This document shows, piece after piece, positions 30,224-38,081 of a stretch of DNA of 39,610 bases. A model generated the notes under the pieces. The model was not told where the DNA came from and did no database searches. It saw nothing but the letters and a program-made list of their open reading frames with translations. Each line of letters begins with the position of its first letter. The stretch's first letter is position 1. The DNA is taken from contig JAITUM010000247.1 in the NCBI GenBank assembly GCA_031286305.1, forward strand, positions 1 through 39,610, read 5' to 3'. A program made the position numbers and the translations under genes. Source of the stretch: Candidatus Fibrimonadaceae bacterium. Lineage in GTDB: Bacteria; Fibrobacterota; Fibrobacteria; Fibrobacterales; Fibrobacteraceae.

Positions 30224-31513
30224 CTAATGCACTGCCATTCGAAATATTTGCTTATCGACTTTGACTAAGTACACACCTTTTGCCAAGCTTTGGTGATTAG
30301 ATACGCGCTTGCCTTGAAAGTTGTACACTTCTACTTTTGCGTTTTGTGGAAGCTCATTCAAGTTTTTCAAATTTGCTGCAATAGATGTGGTGGCGTCTGA
30401 ACTGCTGCTTGGAGTTGTGGAGCTGCTACTTGAAGTTATAGAGCTACTACTGCTGACATTTAGTCCGTAGTCTATTGCCATTTGCGGATAGAGTTGCAAA
30501 CGAGCGTTTGAGTGGCGACCGCTGTTTGTGCCACTTACCCAATCAAAAAGTACTTGACGCCAATCAAAAGGCTCCCACACAAAGGTACCAAAACCTTTAT
30601 CATCCGGCAAATTGAAAATTATATCGTTAACACGTCGATGATTATCTGCATATTCCACAGCAGATATTTTGATATTATGATTATCAGCTATTCTATTCAC
30701 CACTCTTTCCAAACTATCCGGCTGGCCGTGCCATTCCGAATAATAGGAAAGTCCAATAACATCTATTTTATTCGCTGCACCTGATTCTACCTGATTCAAA
30801 TTATTTTTTAAGTTTGTTAACCAACTGCCTGGATTTCTTTCATTAATAGTATGCACCATAATTTTAATATTTTGATCCACATCTTTTACTCCATTAATAC
30901 CGGCATTTACCAAAGTAGCAAAGTTTCTCCAACTGCCAACACCGTTAACAGCGTAATTACGACCTTCGGGCCAAATCATTCCACCAACAGCTTCATTGCC
31001 AATTTGAACCATATCCGGCAAAAGGTCTTCGTCTTTAAATCTTTCAAGGCTCTCTTTTGTATATGAACGCACTTTTTCGGCAAGCTGATTTATAGTAGTA
31101 AGGTTTTGCCATGACATAGGTTTATATTGCTTGGCTGGGTCTGCCCAGGTATCGCTATAGTGGAAATCTAGAAGAAATTTCATGCCAGCGTCTTTTGTTC
31201 TTTTTGCCATTTTTAATGTAGAGTCAAGCCCGCAATATGCTGCTGGGGCAGGAGAATAGGGCGATTCGCTTTCATTAGGAATTGTTGCGGTAGGGTCAAC
31301 AAAAAGCCTCAAACGTATGTAGTTGAAACCATGCTCTTTTAATATTGTAAAAGGGTCTACTCTTTGCCCGTTATGATAATAACGAACATTATTATTCTCT
31401 CTTTCGTGTACCCAAGAGATATCTGCGCCTATGGCAAAATCATTTTGAGCGTAAGCGGCACCTAGTGCAGCACAGGCAGCACAGAGCAAAAAAACAAACC
31501 GGTTTTTGAACAT
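30224..31513 (-). CDS. GH53 endo-beta-1,4-galactanase (arabinogalactanase) with C-terminal sorting-like domain
   Basis: 429 aa. Signal peptide FVFLLCAACAALGAAYAQ. The catalytic (beta/alpha)8 domain covers residues about 24-345: FAIGADISWVHERE, FNYIRLRLFVDP, MKFLLDFHYSDTWADPAKQ, the acid/base Glu in MVQIGNEAVGGMIWP, VIGLSYYSEWHG, the nucleophile Glu in ISAVEYADNH, and FVWEPFDWRQ. It hydrolyses beta-1,4-galactan side chains of pectin. A poly-serine linker (about 353-375) leads to a domain (AKVEVYNFQGKRVSNHQSLA, then KGVYLVKVDKQIFRMAVH) that looks like a type-A C-terminal sorting domain of type IX-like secretion. An AGGAG site precedes the ATG, with a CTACATT box 30 bp upstream. Confidence 0.95.
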   Translation of the reverse strand: MFKNRFVFLLCAACAALGAAYAQNDFAIGADISWVHERENNNVRYYHNGQRVDPFTILKEHGFNYIRLRLFVDPTATIPNESESPYSPAPAAYCGLDSTLKMAKRTKDAGMKFLLDFHYSDTWADPAKQYKPMSWQNLTTINQLAEKVRSYTKESLERFKDEDLLPDMVQIGNEAVGGMIWPEGRNYAVNGVGSWRNFATLVNAGINGVKDVDQNIKIMVHTINERNPGSWLTNLKNNLNQVESGAANKIDVIGLSYYSEWHGQPDSLERVVNRIADNHNIKISAVEYADNHRRVNDIIFNLPDDKGFGTFVWEPFDWRQVLFDWVSGTNSGRHSNARLQLYPQMAIDYGLNVSSSSSITSSSSSTTPSSSSDATTSIAANLKNLNELPQNAKVEVYNFQGKRVSNHQSLAKGVYLVKVDKQIFRMAVH

Positions 31514-31543
31514 AAGAACTCCTATAACTGTGGTTATAAGTTT

Positions 31544-31554
31544 AATGTAGTAAA
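31544..31554 (-). promoter_or_regulatory. Putative -10 box for the GH53 gene
   Basis: Minus strand TTTACTACATT, 30 nt before ATG 31513, with the AGGAG ribosome binding site in the leader. Confidence 0.45.
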
Positions 31555-31557
31555 TAC

Positions 31558-31568
31558 TTTTCTACATT
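31558..31568 (+). promoter_or_regulatory. Putative -10 box for the DUF805 gene (leaderless type)
   Basis: TTTTCTACATT ends 6 nt before ATG 31575; back-to-back with the GH53 box on the other strand. Confidence 0.5.
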
Positions 31569-31574
31569 CTCCTT

Positions 31575-32108
31575 ATGTCAAATTCTGAAAACCTCTCACT
31601 TTGGGGATATTATGTAAAATGCTGGAAAAATTATGTAAATTTTGAAGGCAGAGCAAGAAGAAAGGAATATTGGGGATTTTACCTCTTTAATCTTCTTATC
31701 GCAATGGGCATAGGGATTGTAGAAGGTCTTACATCCGCTTTTTGGCAAGTGCTTATTACAATTTTGGGCCTGCCTGTTTCAGAATTGGTTGTGATTTTTT
31801 TGACCAGCATATTATCCACCCTATATGGTTTAGCCATATTTTTGCCCGGCCTTGCAGTTCAAGTTCGCCGATTGCACGATATAGGAAAAAGCGGATGGTG
31901 GGTTTTGATTTTGTTTGCTCCAATTCTTATTGGAATAACGGCGGCTATATTAGTTCCTCTGTTAGCTAACTTCTCGGTTTATTCAATCACTTTTGCAGTG
32001 CTTGTTGCAGCAAGCGCCATAATAGTACCCGTTATAGTTATGCTTGTGTGGTTAGTCAAAGATAGTGATTCCGGAGAAAATGAATACGGACCAAATCCTA
32101 AGATTTAA
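31575..32108 (+). CDS. DUF805 family membrane protein
   Basis: 177 aa, four hydrophobic helices (about 28-50, 58-95 in two parts, 112-135 and 140-165). The DUF805 hallmarks are clear: YYVKCWKNYVNFEGRARRKE with YWGFYLFN, VRRLHDIGKSGWWVLI, and the tail DSDSGENEYGPNPK. Members are inner-membrane proteins, often next to phage or stress genes; their function is unsettled. Divergent from the GH53 gene and convergent with the 32105 gene, overlapping its stop by 4 bp. Confidence 0.93.
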   Translation: MSNSENLSLWGYYVKCWKNYVNFEGRARRKEYWGFYLFNLLIAMGIGIVEGLTSAFWQVLITILGLPVSELVVIFLTSILSTLYGLAIFLPGLAVQVRRLHDIGKSGWWVLILFAPILIGITAAILVPLLANFSVYSITFAVLVAASAIIVPVIVMLVWLVKDSDSGENEYGPNPKI

Positions 32109-32422
32109 CGCCCTCTTTTGGGATTATAATTGTTATTAGCCACCATAGCCAAAGTGACACACAACATAACAACGCCACCCACTACAACCTGTTGTTTGTA
32201 GTTGTATGAGCGAACATTGTGTTTCGGATCATTTTCAAATCTTTGTTGCGGAGTTAAATTATCAGCTAAATCTTCGCTTGGAGAATCCGGTTGCGCAGCC
32301 TGCACAGTTTCTTGCATCATAGCCTGCATCTCAGAAATAGGCTCCTCCTCTTGCGCGTAAATAATTGAGAATTGAGAATTAAGAATTGAAAACAACAAAA
32401 CTGTACATAAAATTTTCCTCAT
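32105..32422 (-). CDS. Small exported protein of unknown function
   Basis: 105 aa from ATG 32422 (GGAGTGGTTT upstream). Signal peptide KILCTVLLFSILNSQFSIIY with cleavage after YAQ. An acidic, Gln/Met-rich middle (EEEPISEMQAMMQETVQAAQ) is followed by a second hydrophobic helix near the C-terminus (QQVVVGGVVMLCVTLAMVAN) and a basic tail. Part of the signal peptide is encoded by a short repeat of ATTCTCA-like units, which recurs at the end of queF. It follows queF by 16 bp and is probably in the hisS-queF operon. Confidence 0.65.
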   Translation of the reverse strand: MRKILCTVLLFSILNSQFSIIYAQEEEPISEMQAMMQETVQAAQPDSPSEDLADNLTPQQRFENDPKHNVRSYNYKQQVVVGGVVMLCVTLAMVANNNYNPKRGR

Positions 32423-32438
32423 AAACCACTCCAAATTC

Positions 32439-32837
32439 TCAATTCTCAGTTCTCAATTCTGCCATTACGGTAGTCTGTATCCCGCCTCTTGCGTTGAAAA
32501 TTCCTGTCACTTTCATGCTTTGTGGGCTAACAGCCTTTATGCAATCGTTCAAAACTTTATTCACAACGTGTTCGTGAAAAATGCCGAGATTGCGGTAAAA
32601 GAGCATATACTCTTTAAAGCTTTTTAACTCAATGCAAAATTTTGTGGGACGATACTCTATAACAAGGGTGGCAAAATCCGGCAAACCGGTTTTGGGGCAA
32701 ATGCATGTAAACTCCGGCACCTCAATTCGCAAATCGGTAGCGGAATTAGGGTACATAAATTCCCACTTGTCAATTTTTGGTGTTTTGAGCGCCGGAATGT
32801 GCCCCTGTCGCTCGTCGTAAGCACTTTTTTTAGCCAT
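32439..32837 (-). CDS. queF: NADPH-dependent 7-cyano-7-deazaguanine reductase (QueF, unimodular)
   Basis: 132 aa from ATG 32837, which overlaps the hisS stop and has GGAG at good spacing. Type I QueF of the tunnelling fold: nucleophile Cys47 in CICPKTGLPDF, NADPH-binding signature ELKSFKEYMLFYRNLGIFHE, and Asp54. It reduces preQ0 to preQ1 in queuosine biosynthesis. No other queuosine gene and no preQ1 riboswitch is seen; expression should come from the hisS promoter. The last codons are encoded by ATTGAGAACTGAGAATTGA, part of a short repeat shared with the next gene. Confidence 0.95.
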   Translation of the reverse strand: MAKKSAYDERQGHIPALKTPKIDKWEFMYPNSATDLRIEVPEFTCICPKTGLPDFATLVIEYRPTKFCIELKSFKEYMLFYRNLGIFHEHVVNKVLNDCIKAVSPQSMKVTGIFNARGGIQTTVMAELRTEN

Positions 32838-34092
32838 TTTCAACTCCTTTTAATATGTGTTCCAAACCGGCAACTCCCTGTTCTCCGGTTGCTAAAATTT
32901 TATATTCCCAAACGCCGTCTTTTGACTTTTCGCCATCGGCAAAAACAACGCATTTTGCTCCGGCTGCATTTGCCATTTCCAATTGTTTGGTGAGCTTCAC
33001 TGCATTTAAAGAATGCGAACAGGCAATGTTTTTTTTGCGGAATTCCGCAGCTGTTTTAAATAAAACTTTCATATCGCTGCTGAAAGATGCAATGAACACT
33101 TGCAAATCGGAACGGCTTTGCGGGAGCAGATTTTTTTCTGCAAGCAAATCGGCAAGAACAACATCACCCATTCCAAAACCAACACCCGTAATTTTTTGAC
33201 CGCCCAAAGTTTCCGTCAAATTATCGTAGCGTCCACCACCGGCAATGGCGCGCATATTTTTATTCTTGTCAAAAACCTCAAACACAATGCCTGTATAATA
33301 AGCAAGCCCGCGCACAACGGATAAATCTAAGTTAATGCAATTTTCATATCCGGCAGCCTTTAACAATTCAAATAAATTTTTCAGCTCGGAGACACCTTGC
33401 CCTTCAGGCAACTCTTCAATGCTTGAGCAATTCATAAAGTCGTTCAATGTTTTTATTTTTTCGCTGCTCAGACCTGCATTTAACAATTCCTTTTCAAAAT
33501 CTTCCGCCTTCATTTTCAAGCGTTTGTCCAAAAGCGGGTAAATCAAATTCGGGTTTTTCACTTCCAAACTTTCCAAAAATTCGGCAAGCATTCGTCGGCT
33601 GGAAATTCCGATTGTGAAATCATTTTCGTTCAAGCCAAAATCAAAAAGCATACTCGCTATTGCAGAAATCAAATCTGCTTCTGCGCTAATATTTTCCGTG
33701 CCGAGTATATCTAAATTCAACTGAAAAAATTCACGAAGCCGCCCTTTTTGCGCCCGCTCATAACGAAACAGGCGCGGAATTGAAAACCATTTGAACGGTT
33801 TTTTTAACTCGTTCCCCTTTTGTATAACCAACCTTGCCAGCGTTGGGGTCATTTCAGGCCGCAGCGCCAAGGCTCTATCGCTTTTGTCTGTGAAATTGTA
33901 AAGTTGCGCAACAATTTCTTCACCGCTTTTCCCGGTGTAAAGCTCCAAATGTTCAAAAGTAGGCCCTTCATATTCTTCATAACCAAATTTCAAAGCAGCC
34001 TGCCGCCAAATTGAAAAAATATGATTCTGCACCCTCATATCAACAGGGTAAAAATCTCGAGTCCCTTTAGGAAGCTGAGGCGTTTGTTTCAT
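32830..34092 (-). CDS. hisS: Histidyl-tRNA synthetase
   Basis: 420 aa, class II. Motif 1 region KGTRDFYPVDM; motif 2 FRYERAQKGRLREFFQLNLD; the HisRS-specific RGLAYYTGIVFEVF and AIAGGGRYDNL; motif 3 GVGFGMGDVVLADLL; and a C-terminal anticodon-binding domain (about 325-420: LQVFIASFSSDMKVLF). It charges tRNA-His in the cytosol. It heads the operon hisS-queF-32105. A CTATATT box ends 7 bp before the ATG, with no Shine-Dalgarno between. Certain assignment. Confidence 0.97.
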   Translation of the reverse strand: MKQTPQLPKGTRDFYPVDMRVQNHIFSIWRQAALKFGYEEYEGPTFEHLELYTGKSGEEIVAQLYNFTDKSDRALALRPEMTPTLARLVIQKGNELKKPFKWFSIPRLFRYERAQKGRLREFFQLNLDILGTENISAEADLISAIASMLFDFGLNENDFTIGISSRRMLAEFLESLEVKNPNLIYPLLDKRLKMKAEDFEKELLNAGLSSEKIKTLNDFMNCSSIEELPEGQGVSELKNLFELLKAAGYENCINLDLSVVRGLAYYTGIVFEVFDKNKNMRAIAGGGRYDNLTETLGGQKITGVGFGMGDVVLADLLAEKNLLPQSRSDLQVFIASFSSDMKVLFKTAAEFRKKNIACSHSLNAVKLTKQLEMANAAGAKCVVFADGEKSKDGVWEYKILATGEQGVAGLEHILKGVENG

Positions 34093-34099
34093 TTTTGAG

Positions 34100-34110
34100 A
34101 ATATAGAAAA
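34100..34110 (-). promoter_or_regulatory. Putative -10 box for hisS (leaderless type)
   Basis: Minus strand TTTTCTATATT ends 7 nt before ATG 34092 (TCTCAAA between). Confidence 0.55.
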
Positions 34111-34200
34111 TGGTAAGGTTAACTCCCCTTATGCCGCAACGCCCTGTTTTTTCAAAAAAAAACGACGAAATTAACCCAAAATCGCCGCAAAACACATTCC

Positions 34201-34229
34201 TTTTTGTATGAACCCCGATTAACATGATT
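34201..34229. repeat. Border repeat TTTTTGTATGAACCCCGATTAA...
   Basis: Inverse relative of 29133-29177, sharing TTTTTGT(C/A)TGAACCCCGA and AACATGATT. It joins directly onto the transposase C-terminal relic that follows. Confidence 0.55.
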
Positions 34230-34370
34230 GCAGAATTATTATGCAAATTGTATTTAGCTCGTTTTATGGGCAAGAACGACCGCTACGCTCAGTTGGCTTA
34301 TGCTGAGGAGCAGGGCGCGGCGCGGGGTGTTGCCATTGGCGAAGCGAAGCAAAAATTTGGGTTATTGTAG
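34224..34370 (+). pseudogene. C-terminal relic of an Rpn-type transposase
   Basis: Forward frame ending at TAG 34368-34370: ELLCKLYLARFMGKNDRYAQ then LAYAEEQGAARGVAIGEAKQ. The A-x-x-x-G-x-x-x-G-x-x-x-G helical tail (AEEQGAARGVAIGEA) after a Tyr-rich helix is the usual end of PDDEXK_2 family recombination-promoting nucleases. Start and catalytic part are missing. The remaining gap to 34679 holds no gene: a low-information tract 34371-34600 with a G/C-rich inverted segment, and the solo IS end at 34601. Confidence 0.55.
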
Positions 34371-34600
34371 CCCAGCCACAACTATACGTTTGTGTTAATG
34401 CCTATGCTGCTTTGCCCCTGCGTTGTTTGTCAGTTATACTTGACAAATTCGTAAGATTTACTGTATTTGTAGAGTATGGTTTGAAATCGCCCTCTGGGGA
34501 GTGCCCAAAGGGCTGTGTGGGACTAATGCACCGCTATGCGCTTTGTAGCGCCCTTGCGGTATTCAATATACACACCCGGTACTGTGGGTTTTTGCGTACC

Positions 34601-34618
34601 CAGGGCCAACGCATCTTA
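34601..34618 (+). mobile_element. Solo ISAs1-type terminal sequence
   Basis: CAGGGCCAACGCATCTTA matches 6103-6120 (CAGGGCAAACGCATCTTA) at 17 of 18 positions. At 6103 an ISAs1 transposase fragment follows; here nothing recognisable does, so it looks like a footprint left by an element that has been lost. Confidence 0.5.
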
Positions 34619-34679
34619 ATTTTTGAATTAGCCGAAATTGGATAGAGCACAGAAAAATTGTGCAATGGCTAAAAGAAAA

Positions 34680-35534
34680 CTAAATCACAGATTTTACGCT
34701 TTGCACGTAGCTTAAAATATATGCGAAAGATAGCAGCAAATCGCTTGCTACTATGAAAATGAATGAACTGACAACAGAACGCGATGTGGCTGTTGGCACT
34801 GCGCGCAGGTCGTTTGGAATACGGGTGCCGTAGTAGCAGGCATTGGTGATTATTATGGAAGCAAATATAAAAGGCTTAACAATACTCATTATAAAGTCAA
34901 CAGGGCTTAGAGCGTCTAAAATTGACATAAAATAAGAACTCCATTCCAGCTGGATTTTGAAGAACCCGTCTAAAAAAACAGTTGCCGCTTTTGTTACCAA
35001 AAAACCTGTGCCAATAGCAGAAAGGCAAAAAAAAGTGTTTGCAATTAGCATTGCTATAATCCCACCTATGAGCGCAGGCATAATTAAAAAACGCACAGGA
35101 TTAATGCCAAGAGTTTCAAGTGCGTCTATTTCTGAGTTCACCTTCATGCTTGCTATGCGCGTTGTCAAAGAACTGCCGCAACGCCCTGCGATTAAAAAAC
35201 CGGTTAAAATAGGACCCAACTCACGCACTATGGCTATAACCATCAAGTTTCCAAAAAAATTTCCAAAACCGACTTTTGGCACCAAACCTATAGTGCTTAT
35301 TATTAACACTGTCCCCAAAATTGTACCAACTATGAATATGAGCGGCAATGATTTTACGCCTATATGGTAGGTATGTGAAATTATTTCTTGGATGTCTATT
35401 TTTCGGTTTCCTTTTTTGTAAAGAATTGAACTAAGAGCACGAATTTGAAGCGATAATAGTTGCCCGACATGCGATTTTAAAAAACGATTTCCAAACCAAT
35501 TTAAAACATGCCCGAGTTTTGAAAGTTTAAACAT
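34680..35534 (-). CDS. mlaE: MlaE-type ABC permease for phospholipid transport
   Basis: 284 aa, about five hydrophobic helices. Family signature regions are present: GVKSLPLIFIVGTILGTVLI, the coupling segment VRELGPILTGFLIAGRCGSS, and ASMKVNSEIDALETLGINPV with RFLIMPAL. It is the inner-membrane permease of the Mla/MCE system that moves phospholipids between the membranes. Normally mlaF (ATPase) and mlaD follow; here the gene is followed by transposase debris instead, so the partners are elsewhere. It overlaps engB by 8 bp, indicating coupling. Confidence 0.93.
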   Translation of the reverse strand: MFKLSKLGHVLNWFGNRFLKSHVGQLLSLQIRALSSILYKKGNRKIDIQEIISHTYHIGVKSLPLIFIVGTILGTVLIISTIGLVPKVGFGNFFGNLMVIAIVRELGPILTGFLIAGRCGSSLTTRIASMKVNSEIDALETLGINPVRFLIMPALIGGIIAMLIANTFFCLSAIGTGFLVTKAATVFLDGFFKIQLEWSSYFMSILDALSPVDFIMSIVKPFIFASIIITNACYYGTRIPNDLRAVPTATSRSVVSSFIFIVASDLLLSFAYILSYVQSVKSVI

Positions 35535-36141
35535 TAGCCGCCTCGTTTGTGCTATTTATTGATAACAGCATGCCTATTTCTTTCCAAAGCTCCGGTAAGC
35601 CTTTTTTTGTTTTTGAACTGATTGTGAGCGGAAAGTTTGGCAGGTTAAAATTCTCCTTCATTTTTTTTTGAGCTGCTATAAATTCCGAGCGGTTTAATTT
35701 ATCGGCTTTGCTTGCAACCAAAAGAATAGGAACCTTTGCGTTTTTTATTCCGTTTATGGTTTCAAAATCTATTTGATGCCCGCCGTGCCTAATGTCTAGC
35801 AGGTAGACTACACCTTTCAAATCGCGCGCTTTTTCCACATAATTTTTTATGCGGTTTCCCATTTCGTCTCGCATGCTTTTGCTTACCTTTGCATAACCTA
35901 CACCGGGTAAGTCAACAAAGTAATATGAATTGTTCAGCGAGTTCACCAAGAAAAAATTCATTTCACGGGTTTTCCCCGGAGTATTGCTTGTTTTTACAAT
36001 TTTTTTTTGAAAAAGCGCATTCAGCAAACTCGATTTACCCGCATTTGAGCGCCCAAGAAACGCAACATGCGGAATTCCGTCTTTCGGCACCTGTTTAATT
36101 GAAGTGGCACCTAAAATAAAATTAACATCAGAGATTTGCAT
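35527..36141 (-). CDS. engB: Ribosome-biogenesis GTPase EngB (YihA/YsxC)
   Basis: 204 aa, a single G domain of the TrmE-Era-EngA-EngB-Septin group: G1 GRSNAGKSSL (residues 30-39), G2/switch KTSNTPGKTREMNFF, G3 DLPGVGYAKVS, G4 ASKADKL and G5 ISSKTKKGL. It acts in late assembly of the 50S subunit. A CTATATT box ends 8 bp before the ATG, with no Shine-Dalgarno. It is divergent from the kinase gene at 36206 with about 64 bp between, and is followed by mlaE. Confidence 0.96.
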   Translation of the reverse strand: MQISDVNFILGATSIKQVPKDGIPHVAFLGRSNAGKSSLLNALFQKKIVKTSNTPGKTREMNFFLVNSLNNSYYFVDLPGVGYAKVSKSMRDEMGNRIKNYVEKARDLKGVVYLLDIRHGGHQIDFETINGIKNAKVPILLVASKADKLNRSEFIAAQKKMKENFNLPNFPLTISSKTKKGLPELWKEIGMLLSINSTNEAANV

Positions 36142-36149
36142 TGTTCAAG

Positions 36150-36160
36150 AATATAGTAAA
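36150..36160 (-). promoter_or_regulatory. Putative -10 box for engB (leaderless type)
   Basis: Minus strand TTTACTATATT ends 8 nt before ATG 36141. Confidence 0.5.
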
Positions 36161-36205
36161 CGCGGGGCGGACTTTCCCCTCTATAATTTTCTAGATTACC
36201 ATGAA

Positions 36206-36928
36206 ATGAATCTTATATTTATAGCAGTGGAAGGCCCTATAGGCGTTGGAAAATCAGCTCTTATAGATGCTCTTGAGAAAGAGTATGGCAAACAAGTATT
36301 GCATTCTTTTAGAGAAGAGCTGGAGCCAAACCCGTTTTTAGACTTGGATAAGTTTTACGGCGATAAAAAGAAATATGCGTTTCAAACACAAATATCTTTT
36401 ATGCTATCCCGTTACAAACAGTTTGAAACATTGCAAAAAAGCTTAAAGCAACCGGACATGTTCACAAACCACAAGATTTATATATCTGATTTTATATTTG
36501 AAAAGAATGATATTTTTGCCGAGCTAACCATAGAAGATGAGCAGGAGTGGAAGCTTTACCAAAAGATGCGCGATATTCTTTTGGAATCATTGAATAAAAA
36601 TATCAAACCGAACTTCGTTATATATTTGAGAGCAGGTGAAGAGACCTTGTATCGCAGAGTTCAAAGCAGACTCAAACGAACGGAACAGCTCATGCTAAAA
36701 GATGTTGATGGCGATAAAGGTATAACCAGAGATTATTTGAGCAGGTTAACCAACCTATACGACCGATACTTTTTTCATTACAAAGCAAGCCCGGTTTTGA
36801 TAATAGATGTGAATAACATAGACTTTGTGCACGACCCTTCACCGGTATCTGCCATTATAGGCTCCATAAAAAAATCAATTGACAACCCGCCCACGCAAAA
36901 TACTTATATTAAAGTTGGCGAGCTATGA
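36206..36928 (+). CDS. Deoxynucleoside kinase family protein
   Basis: 240 aa from ATG 36206 (MNLIFIAVEGPIGVGKSALI); the frame is open further upstream to 36104, but that part overlaps engB. P-loop EGPIGVGKS, a D-R-S-like motif varied to ISDFIFEKNDIF, and the lid helix LRAGEETLYRRVQSRLKRTE with the R-x3-R of the dCK/dGK family. It phosphorylates purine or pyrimidine deoxynucleosides for salvage; the substrate cannot be told. A CTAGATT box lies 8 bp upstream. The stop overlaps the nspC start (ATGA), giving coupling with a polyamine gene. Confidence 0.9.
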   Translation: MNLIFIAVEGPIGVGKSALIDALEKEYGKQVLHSFREELEPNPFLDLDKFYGDKKKYAFQTQISFMLSRYKQFETLQKSLKQPDMFTNHKIYISDFIFEKNDIFAELTIEDEQEWKLYQKMRDILLESLNKNIKPNFVIYLRAGEETLYRRVQSRLKRTEQLMLKDVDGDKGITRDYLSRLTNLYDRYFFHYKASPVLIIDVNNIDFVHDPSPVSAIIGSIKKSIDNPPTQNTYIKVGEL

Positions 36929-38052
36929 TAGACTACTCCCAAGTTCCTTCTCCTTGTTATGTGCTTGATGAAGAACGTCTTGTGCATAATTTGGAAATTT
37001 TGAATCGAGTTCAAAAAGAGGGAAATGCCAAGGTTATATGTGCGCTTAAAGGTTTTAGTTTTTGGGAAACATTTCCGCTTGTTTCAGAGTATTTGAGCGG
37101 AGCCACCGCAAGCAGCTTGAATGAACTTTTGCTTGCCAGCCAAAAAATGGGCAAAGAAGTGCATGTGTGTGCGCCCGCATACGGAACAGACGAAATTGAA
37201 CAAATTTTAAACCACTCCAGCCACATAACTTTTAACAGTTTTTCGCAATGGGAATTGTTCAAAGAGCAAACGCTAAAAAAGAAAGTTAGCGCAGGGATAA
37301 GAATAAACCCGGAGTTCTCAACTGTTGGCGTGGACTTATATAATCCGGCAGGTCGCTATAGTCGCCTTGGAGTGACAAGGAAAGAATTTAAACCCGAACT
37401 TTTGGATGGCATTGAGGGTTTGCATTTCCATGCGCTTTGCGAGCAGAATGTAGACGCTTTGGAAGCTGTGTTGGAAAAGGTGGAGAAGAATTTTGGGGAA
37501 TGGATTCCCAAAATGAAGTGGATGAATTTTGGCGGCGGTCATCACATAACCAGAGCGGATTATGATGTTCAAAAACTCATAAATCTTTTGAACAGCTTTC
37601 ATAAAAAATATCCGGGAATTGAAATAATTTTAGAACCGGGCGAAGCTGTTGGCTGGCAAACCGGCGAACTGGTGAGCACCGTTTTAGACATTGTGCATAA
37701 CGAGATAGACATTGCTATTTTAGACATATCAATATCTGCTCACATGCCGGATTGTTTGGAAATGCCGTATCGTCCCGAAGTTATAGGCAGTGATATGCGT
37801 GATGTAAAAAAGCACAACTATCGCCTTGCCGGAAACACTTGCCTTGCCGGCGACATTGTTGGAGATTATTCCTTTGACGAACCTTTGAAGGTCGGTTCCA
37901 AAATAATTTTCCTGGATATGATGCACTATACAATGGTAAAAACAACTTTTTTCAACGGGGTAAAACACCCCTCGATAGGAATTTGGAAAAATAATAAATT
38001 TCACCTTGTGCGCAAATTTACCTACGAACAATTTCGGGATAAGCTGTCTTAA
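36925..38052 (+). CDS. nspC: Carboxynorspermidine/carboxyspermidine decarboxylase
   Basis: 375 aa, fold III PLP-dependent decarboxylase. PLP lysine Lys42 in VICALKGFSFWETF; GIRINPEFSTVGVDLYNPAG then GRYSRLGVT; HFHALCEQNVD; the glycine loop NFGGGHHITRADYD; EPGEAVGWQTGELV; and AGNTCLAGDIVGDY, which contains the catalytic Cys of the NspC family (C-L-A-G-D). It decarboxylates carboxyspermidine or carboxynorspermidine in the alternative polyamine pathway. The partner dehydrogenase (CASDH) is not in this window. Translationally coupled to the upstream kinase. Confidence 0.95.
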   Translation: MIDYSQVPSPCYVLDEERLVHNLEILNRVQKEGNAKVICALKGFSFWETFPLVSEYLSGATASSLNELLLASQKMGKEVHVCAPAYGTDEIEQILNHSSHITFNSFSQWELFKEQTLKKKVSAGIRINPEFSTVGVDLYNPAGRYSRLGVTRKEFKPELLDGIEGLHFHALCEQNVDALEAVLEKVEKNFGEWIPKMKWMNFGGGHHITRADYDVQKLINLLNSFHKKYPGIEIILEPGEAVGWQTGELVSTVLDIVHNEIDIAILDISISAHMPDCLEMPYRPEVIGSDMRDVKKHNYRLAGNTCLAGDIVGDYSFDEPLKVGSKIIFLDMMHYTMVKTTFFNGVKHPSIGIWKNNKFHLVRKFTYEQFRDKLS

Positions 38053-38064
38053 TTTTTAGCAATT

Positions 38065-38075
38065 TTTTCTATATT
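38065..38075 (+). promoter_or_regulatory. Putative -10 box before the first Rpn copy (leaderless type)
   Basis: TTTTCTATATT ends 6 nt before ATG 38082. The second copy has the identical box and spacer at 39241-39251. Confidence 0.5.
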
Positions 38076-38081
38076 TCTAAC

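Noticed and set aside
32838-32860. preQ1 riboswitch in front of queF
   Set aside because: The queF start overlaps the end of hisS, leaving no room for a leader.
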